Positions 58,117-64,000 of a stretch of DNA of 64,000 nucleotides are shown here, piece after piece. This DNA comes from Haemophilus haemolyticus_L (GTDB lineage: Bacteria; Pseudomonadota; Gammaproteobacteria; Enterobacterales; Pasteurellaceae). The number at the start of each line of letters is the position of its first letter. The stretch's first letter is position 1. The position numbers were made by a program, and so were the translations under genes. The DNA lies in the NCBI RefSeq assembly GCF_003490595.1, contig NZ_QQGY01000007.1, forward strand, positions 1-64,000. The letters are read 5' to 3'. The notes below the pieces were generated by a model that worked only from the letters and a program-made list of their open reading frames with translations, was not told the origin of the DNA and ran no database searches.

Positions 58117-59716
58117 CGGCATCCCTATATGTGTGAATAAAGGCAAACAATATGCCACAAAGTAATAATAAAATCCCTGCGGTTACAGCTGCATCTTGAT
58201 TACGATAATTCCCTAGCTGCTGATATAACAAGTGCGGTAGAGAAGTAAACTCTTGATTGCCGAACAACGCAATAGCCGTAAAATCCCCTAAAGATAGTGC
58301 CAAGGCTAAAGCAAAAGCATAGCGCAATGGCGCACGTAAAGTTTGCCACTCAATCAGATAAAAACGTTGCCAACCCACAATTCCCAGACTATTACACAGA
58401 TTTTCGTAATAACGCATATTGTTATGAAAAGGTGCGCTCAAAATACGTAAAACAAAAGGCATTGCACTTAACGCATTGCAAAATACAACAATGGCAAATA
58501 AATCAATATTCGAAAAATCACGCTCTTGTAATAATAAAAATAATCCCATCGCAAGTACTAAAATCGGGATTGCCAAAATCACCATTCCAGCATTAATAAT
58601 AAATTGAGCGATTTTCTGATAATGCAACCATTCTAAACGGCGTGATAAAAGCAATAAGGCGATTGCCATCGTTAATGCAAGTAATGCGGATAAGGGCGCG
58701 ATAGAAAGCGAATAACCTAACGCACGCCAAAGCTGAGAATTATGCCAAACTGAGAGCAAACTTGGTGAACTCAATGCGCTGATAAGAATGTTCAATACTG
58801 GCGAAAAAAGGAAAAATACAAAAACAAGTAAAACAAAAACATGGAAAATTTTGACCGCACTTTTAGATTTCTCAAACCAAGGATTACTATTGCTCAAGCC
58901 ATTTTGATTAGAGGGAGAGAAACGCGACGTTAAGCTAAATAAAACTAAGCAAAATACAAATTGCAACATGGCAAAAAGTGCTGCTTTTGGCAGATCAAAT
59001 TCAAATAAAATCGCTTGGTAGATTGCGGTTTCTAATGTTGTATATTGAGGCCCACCGCCTAGCGTAAGAACAACGGTAAAACTGGTGAAGCAAAGCATAA
59101 AAATCAAGCTGAATGTAGGCAAACATTGCTGACGAAAAACGGGCCACTCCACTAATTTCACGAATTGCCAGCCTTGTAAATTGAGTTGCGCGGCAAGCTG
59201 ACGTTGCTGATAAGGGATACTTTGCAAACTTTGTAAGAAAAGTTGCGCAGCCAGTGGAATATTGAAAAAAAGATGGGCAATTAAAATACCCGAGAGTCCG
59301 TAAATATGACCCTGCCACGACATTCCCAAAAAGTTAGCAAACCAAGCTAACCAACCGCTTGAACCATAAATACCGATCAAACCAAAAATTGCCACTAAAA
59401 CAGGTAAAACAAAGGTCAGCGACATTAATTTTAATAGCCACTTTTTTCCGGAGAATGGTTGATAAAACAATGCTCGAGCGAGGAGCAGACCAAAAAAAAT
59501 AGATAAAACGGTAGAAAGTAAGGCTTGTCCAAAACTGAAAAGAATTAGATGCTGTAGGTAATCATCCGTGAACCAAGATCGCCATTTCAATTCACCGCCC
59601 AATGCAAAGATCGAACTTAAGGCGCTACCATAAAAAAGAGTAATAAAGCTAATGACAACAACCCCGCCCACATAATGACGAGGGCGGAGTTGTGGGTGAT
59701 GAAATAACGACAACAT
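58100..59716 (-). CDS. thiP: Thiamine ABC transporter, permease ThiP
   Basis: A 538-residue inner-membrane protein with about 12 helices, made of two fused permease halves, each with an EAA-type loop. Translated from ATG 59716, four nt after the thiB stop. It imports thiamine or its phosphates with ThiB and ThiQ. Confidence 0.93.
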   Translation of the reverse strand: MLSLFHHPQLRPRHYVGGVVVISFITLFYGSALSSIFALGGELKWRSWFTDDYLQHLILFSFGQALLSTVLSIFFGLLLARALFYQPFSGKKWLLKLMSLTFVLPVLVAIFGLIGIYGSSGWLAWFANFLGMSWQGHIYGLSGILIAHLFFNIPLAAQLFLQSLQSIPYQQRQLAAQLNLQGWQFVKLVEWPVFRQQCLPTFSLIFMLCFTSFTVVLTLGGGPQYTTLETAIYQAILFEFDLPKAALFAMLQFVFCLVLFSLTSRFSPSNQNGLSNSNPWFEKSKSAVKIFHVFVLLVFVFFLFSPVLNILISALSSPSLLSVWHNSQLWRALGYSLSIAPLSALLALTMAIALLLLSRRLEWLHYQKIAQFIINAGMVILAIPILVLAMGLFLLLQERDFSNIDLFAIVVFCNALSAMPFVLRILSAPFHNNMRYYENLCNSLGIVGWQRFYLIEWQTLRAPLRYAFALALALSLGDFTAIALFGNQEFTSLPHLLYQQLGNYRNQDAAVTAGILLLLCGILFAFIHTYRDADDLSK

Positions 59717-59720
59717 CAAA

Positions 59721-60719
59721 CTATTTTGTTAATGTGGCTTGCCAAGTGCTAATCCAATTCTTTAATTGTTCGGCATTCACCATTGGATTGATTGGAGTTT
59801 GAGTTTTTTGTTGAGCTTTAAGCGCATCAAAGTGTGGTTCAATTTCACCTTGAATGACTGGCAACATAATATTGGCTGTCACAATATGTTTTTGTGCCGT
59901 AGGTGAAATTAAAAATGCCATAAAATCATCCGCACATTGATTTGGATGGTTGGCGACTCGAGCCGCTAATTCCACTTGGGTAATATGCCCTTCCGCAAAA
60001 TCTGTCGCTGCATAATTATCTTTTTTCTCAAAAAGTTGGTGATAAAGTGGTGATGTGCTGTAACTTAACACTAAATCCGCTTCGCCTTTTAAGAATGCAC
60101 CGTAAGTATCTGACCAGCCTTTACCCACTGTTACCGTATGCTTATCCAACTCTTTCCAAGCAGATTGAATTTTATCGGCAGGGTAAATGGCATTCATCCA
60201 AACCAATAAACCGCGACCCACACTGCTGGTTCGAGGATCTTGATAAATTACACGGATATCTTGACGTTCAACCAATTCTTTCAAACTTTTCGGCGGATTT
60301 TGTAATTTAGTTTTATCGTACACAAAAGCATAATTACCGAAATCGAAAGGTAAGAAGGTTTTATTCGTCCATTTTGTTGGCAGATCAAGTTGAGTTAAAT
60401 CTACTTTATTCGGCGTGAAAATACCTGTTTTTTCAGCTTGTTCTAAAACAAAGTTATCTAAACCTAATACAATGTCCGCTTTTGTTTTCTTTCCTTCCAA
60501 ACGAACACGATTGAGTAACACGCCGCCACTTTCAAAAGGCGTAAAATTAATAGTGCATTGCGGATGTGCTTTTTCAAAATCTTGTTTTACTTTTGGACCG
60601 GCTCCCCACTCAGAAGTGAAAGAATCATAGCTATATACATTAACACTTTGCTGTGATTGGGCTAATGCCGCGGTGGAAAAAAGTGCGGTAGAAATTAAGG
60701 TTAATTTAAGAAGTTTCAT
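59721..60719 (-). CDS. thiB: Thiamine-binding periplasmic protein ThiB
   Basis: A 332-residue periplasmic binding protein with a signal peptide ending AALA|QSQQ. The thiamine-binding region shows NVYSYDSFTSEWGAGPKV and YQDPRTSSVGRGLLVWMN. ATG 60719 is seven nt after AAGGA; the open frame upstream adds 11 unlikely residues. An uptake sequence in the signal region encodes TALF. A TPP riboswitch precedes it. Confidence 0.95.
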   Translation of the reverse strand: MKLLKLTLISTALFSTAALAQSQQSVNVYSYDSFTSEWGAGPKVKQDFEKAHPQCTINFTPFESGGVLLNRVRLEGKKTKADIVLGLDNFVLEQAEKTGIFTPNKVDLTQLDLPTKWTNKTFLPFDFGNYAFVYDKTKLQNPPKSLKELVERQDIRVIYQDPRTSSVGRGLLVWMNAIYPADKIQSAWKELDKHTVTVGKGWSDTYGAFLKGEADLVLSYSTSPLYHQLFEKKDNYAATDFAEGHITQVELAARVANHPNQCADDFMAFLISPTAQKHIVTANIMLPVIQGEIEPHFDALKAQQKTQTPINPMVNAEQLKNWISTWQATLTK

Positions 60720-60781
60720 TATTACATCCTTATTTATATCAAAAGGCAGCAATAATGACGGGAAGGAGATAAGGTTGTATT

Positions 60782-60854
60782 CCTAGTTTCCTACGTCAGT
60801 ATTAACTGTTTCAGGTTCACGGGTATGATCTCAGCATATTGCACCCCGACTAGG
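60782..60854 (-). promoter_or_regulatory. TPP riboswitch (THI element) of thiBPQ
   Basis: Read on the minus strand: the closing stem CCTAGT (60854-60849) pairs with ACTAGG (60787-60782). Inside are GGGGTGC, CTGAGA (60834-60829) and ACCCGTGAACCTGA (60824-60811), then CTGACGTAGG, all hallmarks of the TPP aptamer. It lies about 62 nt before thiB. A CCTT-rich stretch in that gap could mask the AAGGA ribosome site when TPP is bound (inference). Confidence 0.95.
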
Positions 60855-60896
60855 CTTTTTAGTGTATTAAAATTTACTAAGATTGCCAACGGATTT

Positions 60897-61142
60897 TTAA
60901 AAAGAAATAAACTTTCTACATTTTCTTTCTGAAAAAATAAAAAAGCCCTGTAAAACAGGGCATCCATAAGCGGTTTTAAAATTAAAAAGTGATTCGATTC
61001 GGCTTTCAATGCCTAAATCTGTCTGAGCAATGACTTCAAAACCGAAATCAGCTAACACATCTGCCATTTCTTTTACTTTGCCTTTATTGCCCGTGGCAAG
61101 TACAAATCTTTGCTTCGTAATTCTGTTCCTCATATCAAACAT
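60897..61142 (-). pseudogene. 5' fragment of rdgB fused to a duplicated comE1 3' end
   Basis: About 38 residues are clearly the start of RdgB (dITP/XTP pyrophosphatase): VLATGNKGKVKEMADVLADF and then GFEVIAQTDLGIES. After that the frame runs into 60998-60937, which is a 61/62-base copy of 61672-61611 (end of comE1 plus its terminator). About four fifths of rdgB is missing. A full-length rdgB presumably exists elsewhere in the genome. Confidence 0.85.
60937..60998 (+). repeat. 62-bp direct repeat, copy 1 (comE1 3' end and terminator)
   Basis: Matches 61611-61672 at 61 of 62 positions, offset 674 bp. Contains the hairpin GCCCTGT/ACAGGGC. Confidence 0.95.
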
Positions 61143-61184
61143 TGTCTTATTTTAATATCTCACCAAAAATTTTCGGAATAAGTA

Positions 61185-61215
61185 TTGACCTTAACCTTAG
61201 GTTAAGGTTTATGAT
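61185..61215 (+). promoter_or_regulatory. CueR/MerR-type promoter of the DUF305 gene
   Basis: -35 TTGACC (61185-61190) and -10 TATGAT (61210-61215) are separated by 19 bp, the overlong spacer typical of MerR-family activation. The spacer holds a dyad with arms ACCTTAACC and GGTTAAGGT, similar to CueR operators. This implies copper- or silver-induced expression. Confidence 0.75.
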
Positions 61216-61249
61216 TCGTGCTCATTCAGTTATCACATAGGAGAAAAAC

Positions 61250-61627
61250 ATGAAAAAACTTATGACTTTTATCACACTTAGCGCTGCTGCAGTTTCAATT
61301 TGTGCCCAAGCTAATGAACAACCGCATCAAGCACACATGAATATGCCAATGCCGACAGATTCTGCAATGCAACAAGAATTAATGCAAGGTATGAATCAAA
61401 TGCACCAAAACATGATGGCAGCCATGCAATATAAAGATCCTGATGTTGCTTTTGCAGCAGGTATGTTGCCACACCATATTGGCGCAGTAAAAATGGCGGA
61501 AGTTGAATTAAAATACGGAAAAGATCCTGAGATGCGTAAGCTTGCTGAGAATATTATTAACGCACAACAAGCGGAAATTGAACAAATGCAAAAATGGCTT
61601 AAAGTGCACAATAAAAAAGCCCTGTAA
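61250..61627 (+). CDS. Periplasmic DUF305 protein, probably copper-responsive
   Basis: A 125-residue secreted protein with a signal peptide ending ICAQA|NEQP. It has a Met/His-rich stretch (HQAHMNMPMPTDSAM) and the DUF305 ferritin-like helical core (DPDVAFAAGMLPHHIGAVKM; AEIEQMQKWLKVH). DUF305 proteins such as CopM bind copper or silver. Upstream is a CueR-type promoter. The last codons (Ala-Leu-stop) lie in the hairpin shared with the convergent comE1. Located between the two 62-bp direct repeats. Confidence 0.85.
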   Translation: MKKLMTFITLSAAAVSICAQANEQPHQAHMNMPMPTDSAMQQELMQGMNQMHQNMMAAMQYKDPDVAFAAGMLPHHIGAVKMAEVELKYGKDPEMRKLAENIINAQQAEIEQMQKWLKVHNKKAL

Positions 61628-61672
61628 AACAGGGCATCCATAAGAGGTTTTAAAATTAAAAAGTGATTCGAT
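61611..61672 (+). repeat. 62-bp direct repeat, copy 2 (native comE1 3' end and terminator)
   Basis: Includes the last codons of comE1 and the hairpin GCCCTGT-AAA-ACAGGGC (61619-61635), which ends both comE1 and the DUF305 gene. Confidence 0.95.
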
Positions 61673-62003
61673 CGCGGTTTCTTTCAAGCGTTGCTTTACC
61701 AATCCCTTGCACTTCTAATAGTTGTTCAGCACTCGTGAAATTACCGTGTTTTTCACGATATTGCACTATCGCTTCTGCTTTTTTTGCACCGATTCCTGTT
61801 AAGGCTTTTTGAATTTCACTAACGGTTGCCGTATTGATATTCAATTTATCGCTCACAGTAGCCGGTGCAACTTGAGCCTCAGTTTGAGTAGCCACAACAG
61901 GTTGAACAGCCTGCTCTGCAGTTTTTTCCTCCGCAAAAGCCGAAGAGGCAACCAGCGCGCCACACAATACAACTGAAGTAAATAATGTTTTCATTAATTT
62001 CAT
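61656..62003 (-). CDS. comE1: Competence protein ComE1 (ComEA-like helix-hairpin-helix protein)
   Basis: A 115-residue exported DNA-binding protein with a signal peptide ending SSAFA|EE, a Gln/Ala/Val-rich linker and two HhH motifs (LNINTATVSEIQKALTGIG; TSAEQLLEVQGIGKATLE). In H. influenzae ComE1 helps DNA uptake in the periplasm. ATG 62003 is seven nt after AAGGA; ATG 61994 is too far. A CRP-S site lies about 100 bp upstream. Confidence 0.93.
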   Translation of the reverse strand: MKLMKTLFTSVVLCGALVASSAFAEEKTAEQAVQPVVATQTEAQVAPATVSDKLNINTATVSEIQKALTGIGAKKAEAIVQYREKHGNFTSAEQLLEVQGIGKATLERNRDRITF

Positions 62004-62095
62004 AGAGGTTTCCTTTTAATATAAACATGTTGATGAGCATATCAACAGAGCCATTTTTTATGCTTTCAAGAAAACGCTCAAGATTCTTACCGCAC

Positions 62096-62117
62096 TTCTG
62101 CGATTCAGATCGCAAAA
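62096..62117 (-). promoter_or_regulatory. CRP-S (Sxy-dependent competence) site upstream of comE1
   Basis: A dyad of TGCGA-N6-TCGCA (62099-62114) with T/A-rich outer bases. The non-canonical TGCGA half-sites mark CRP-S sites, which need CRP plus Sxy (TfoX). Position about 103 bp before the comE1 start fits a promoter in between. Confidence 0.8.
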
Positions 62118-62141
62118 ATTCTTAATTTGAATGAAAAAACA

Positions 62142-62169
62142 AAGGGCTTATCATTTACGACAAGCCCTT
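62142..62169 (-). terminator. Terminator after ispH
   Basis: Stem AAGGGCTT/AAGCCCTT with a 12-nt loop, immediately after the lspA-ispH operon. Confidence 0.7.
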
Positions 62170-62173
62170 AGTA

Positions 62174-63118
62174 TTAGTTAACTTCTTTTATTCTCAGCTC
62201 TTTTGGAACCTCAAAGAACATATTTTCTTCTAAACCTTGCAGTTCTTCAATGGTATTCGCACCAAACTCTTTTAAGCGAGAAATAATCGATTGGACTAAT
62301 TCTTCTGGTGCAGACGCGCCGGCTGTAATCCCAACGGTTTTCACATCATTAAACCAATCCGCTTGAATATCGGAAGGATCATCAAGAAGCTGTGATTTAA
62401 CCCCCATTCGAGACGCCAATTCAGCTAAACGATTTGAATTTGATGAGTTTTTAGAACCCACAACCAACACTAAATCTGACAATTTTGCTAATTCACGCAC
62501 CGCTTCTTGACGATTGGTTGTCGCATAACAAATATCGTTTTTATGTGGTCCTTGAATAGCGGGATATTTTTCCTTTAATGCAGCAATGGTTTCAGCCGTA
62601 TCATCTAGCGACAAAGTGGTTTGTGTCATAAAGGTTAAATCATCATTTTCTTGCATAGGCAAACGCGCAATATCTTCTACTTTTTCAATCAGGAAAATCC
62701 CGCCATCTTCGTTGCTATACTGCCCCATTGTGCCTTCCACTTCAGGGTGCCCTTTATGCCCAATCAAAATCGCTTTTGTTCCTTTTCGACTTGCACGCGC
62801 AACTTGCATATGCACTTTAGTCACCAAAGGACAAGTTGCATCAAATACTTTGAGATTACGATCTTTTGCTTCTTGTCGAACCGCTTGAGATACACCATGC
62901 GCAGAAAAAATCACGATCGCACCATCAGGTACTTCGCTTAATTCTTCCACAAAGATCGCACCACGATCACGCAATCCGTTCACAACAAATCGGTTATGCA
63001 CCACTTCATGACGAACATAAATCGGTGCGCCATGAATTTCTAAGGCTAGTTCAACAATACTAATGGCACGATCTACACCGGCACAAAATCCTCGTGGGTT
63101 CGCTAAAATTATCTTCAT
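62174..63118 (-). CDS. ispH: 4-hydroxy-3-methylbut-2-enyl diphosphate reductase
   Basis: The last step of the MEP isoprenoid pathway, a [4Fe-4S] enzyme of 314 aa. The three cluster cysteines are in ANPRGFCAGVDRA (Cys12), VFDATCPLVTKVH and NDICYATTNRQEAV. ATG 63118 overlaps the lspA stop (ATGA), so the pair is coupled; the frame is open four codons further. Confidence 0.96.
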   Translation of the reverse strand: MKIILANPRGFCAGVDRAISIVELALEIHGAPIYVRHEVVHNRFVVNGLRDRGAIFVEELSEVPDGAIVIFSAHGVSQAVRQEAKDRNLKVFDATCPLVTKVHMQVARASRKGTKAILIGHKGHPEVEGTMGQYSNEDGGIFLIEKVEDIARLPMQENDDLTFMTQTTLSLDDTAETIAALKEKYPAIQGPHKNDICYATTNRQEAVRELAKLSDLVLVVGSKNSSNSNRLAELASRMGVKSQLLDDPSDIQADWFNDVKTVGITAGASAPEELVQSIISRLKEFGANTIEELQGLEENMFFEVPKELRIKEVN

Positions 63119-63630
63119 TTCTGACCGCACTTTTCTGCTTGTTTATCTTGTACTTTTTTCTTTTCGCTCTTAAAAGCATCCAATGCTAATAACCCTGCGC
63201 CAATACAAATGGCGATATCGGCGATATTAAACACTGGATAATGGTAAATATCCCAGTAGAAATCAAAGAAATCTACGACAAACCCGTTATAAGCGCGATC
63301 CACCATATTCGCTAGCGCCCCTCCAATAATGAGTGCATAAGCAGAATTTTGGATTTTTTGTTCAGCATTATTTTTTGCTAAAAAATAAACCAACATGCCA
63401 GAGATAGCCAATGCTAACAAAATAAAGAAATATTGTTGCCATCCACTATGATCTGCTAAGAAACTAAATGCCGCACCATAATTGCGAACATAGGTAAGAT
63501 TGAAAACAGGCAACACATTAACGCTTTCATACAAATCAAATTTTTGTACCACAATGTATTTAGTGAGCAAATCAACCACGAAAGCGACCGCACTTAACCA
63601 TAAAAATGAAAGCCCTGATTTTTTGGACAT
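63115..63630 (-). CDS. lspA: Lipoprotein signal peptidase
   Basis: A four-helix inner-membrane aspartic peptidase, 171 aa, that removes prolipoprotein signal peptides; it acts just before Lnt. Catalytic Asp motifs NMVDRAYNGFVVDFF and FNIADIAICIG are present. An uptake sequence lies near its C-terminal end. Confidence 0.95.
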   Translation of the reverse strand: MSKKSGLSFLWLSAVAFVVDLLTKYIVVQKFDLYESVNVLPVFNLTYVRNYGAAFSFLADHSGWQQYFFILLALAISGMLVYFLAKNNAEQKIQNSAYALIIGGALANMVDRAYNGFVVDFFDFYWDIYHYPVFNIADIAICIGAGLLALDAFKSEKKKVQDKQAEKCGQK

Positions 63631-63699
63631 ACTATTTCCCTTTTAAAAAAATTGCGCTAATTCTAGCATAAGCCGATAAATGATAAAGCACGATCTCAT

Positions 63700-64000
63700 T
63701 TACTGCACAGCTTCTGGTAATTTTGCTGGATCATCAGCTAACTCTTTAACATTCACCACTTTCTTCCAATCAAATACCTTAATTTCCTGTTTTTCAGGAT
63801 GGAAGAAATCGACGCCTTGTAAATGTTTTTCCTTAATCCCCATCCAATCAGCAAAACCATAAACAAAATTAAATGCAGATTGTGGCGTTTTTATTTTTTC
63901 GACCTTTTGGCTATCACTCGAAAACATAACGAAAGGAATTTCATAATCTTGTTTATAAAGATTATTTGGATGCAATGACAATCCTTTAGAATCCTCATAA
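63700..64000 (-). CDS. C-terminal part of a phosphoethanolamine-transferase/sulfatase-family membrane protein (partial)
   Basis: About 100 C-terminal residues are visible; the frame continues past the window edge (..YEDSKGLSLHPNNLYKQDYE). IPFVMFSSDSQKVEKIK resembles the conserved strand near the end of the EptA/OpgE/CptA sulfatase-fold domain, and MGIKEKHLQGVDFF the following segment. The catalytic part lies outside, so the assignment is tentative. Confidence 0.55.
   Translation of the reverse strand, partial: YEDSKGLSLHPNNLYKQDYEIPFVMFSSDSQKVEKIKTPQSAFNFVYGFADWMGIKEKHLQGVDFFHPEKQEIKVFDWKKVVNVKELADDPAKLPEAVQ

Overview
The window is a Pasteurellaceae chromosome segment from the Haemophilus influenzae / H. 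haemolyticus group. The DNA is AT-rich and carries dozens of Haemophilus-type DNA uptake signal sequences (core AAGTGCGGT), many in inverted pairs that form terminators. Almost every protein is a recognisable Haemophilus housekeeping protein, and group-typical genes are present (oapA/oapB, Protein E, pnuC, comE1). Gene order differs at many joints from what I remember of strain Rd. Together with a Protein E that diverges at its N-terminus, this points to a non-Rd strain or to H. haemolyticus. That placement is inference. I saw no tRNA, rRNA or CRISPR array.

Layout. 1-10.9 kb: an IS relic, corC and lnt, the mlaFEDCB-ibaG-murA envelope operon, a polar amino-acid (cystine-like) ABC transporter and pnuC. 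11-20 kb: pssA, a YfiF-like RNA methyltransferase, a large trimeric autotransporter adhesin with a collagen-like segment, trmN6, srmB and rdgC. 20-29 kb: proC, an MFS transporter, xerD, pyrG, eno, then a four-gene operon (NUDIX, DUF2251, YgiB-like, YgiC-like). 29.5-34.5 kb: focA, pflB, a small monooxygenase-fold protein, pflA and the Protein E adhesin gene. 34.5-40.8 kb: dsbB and nhaB divergent from fadR, then rsmE-yqgE-ruvX and trhP. 40.9-42.1 kb: an internally deleted IS3-like relic next to a phase-variable opa-like gene. 42.3-47.9 kb: efp/epmB, oapAB, recO, rlmD. 47.9-48.4 kb: a decayed XRE regulator and an internally deleted IS1016-like element. 48.4-56.3 kb: yggT-corA, a small odd ORF, yajQ, serB/ytjB, tkt and a three-lipoprotein operon. 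56.3-64 kb: bioB, thiBPQ with a TPP riboswitch, an rdgB fragment fused to a copy of the comE1 3' end, a DUF305 gene with a CueR-type promoter, comE1 with a CRP-S site, ispH-lspA and a partial sulfatase-fold protein.

Themes. Many genes serve the envelope and host surface: phospholipid transport and synthesis, lipoprotein maturation (lnt, lspA), adhesins and opacity proteins. Others cover scavenging (nicotinamide riboside, thiamine, amino acids), anaerobic pyruvate/formate metabolism, and translation or RNA modification. The non-housekeeping signals sit in a few intergenic joints. The best are the opa-like gene with a CTCTT-type pentanucleotide tract and an Actinobacillus-type uptake sequence in its terminator, the trimeric autotransporter, and the rearranged joint between thiB and comE1. 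I did not find a convincing wholly new multi-gene system; the three-lipoprotein CsgG/DUF4810/DUF799 operon is the least understood conserved cluster.
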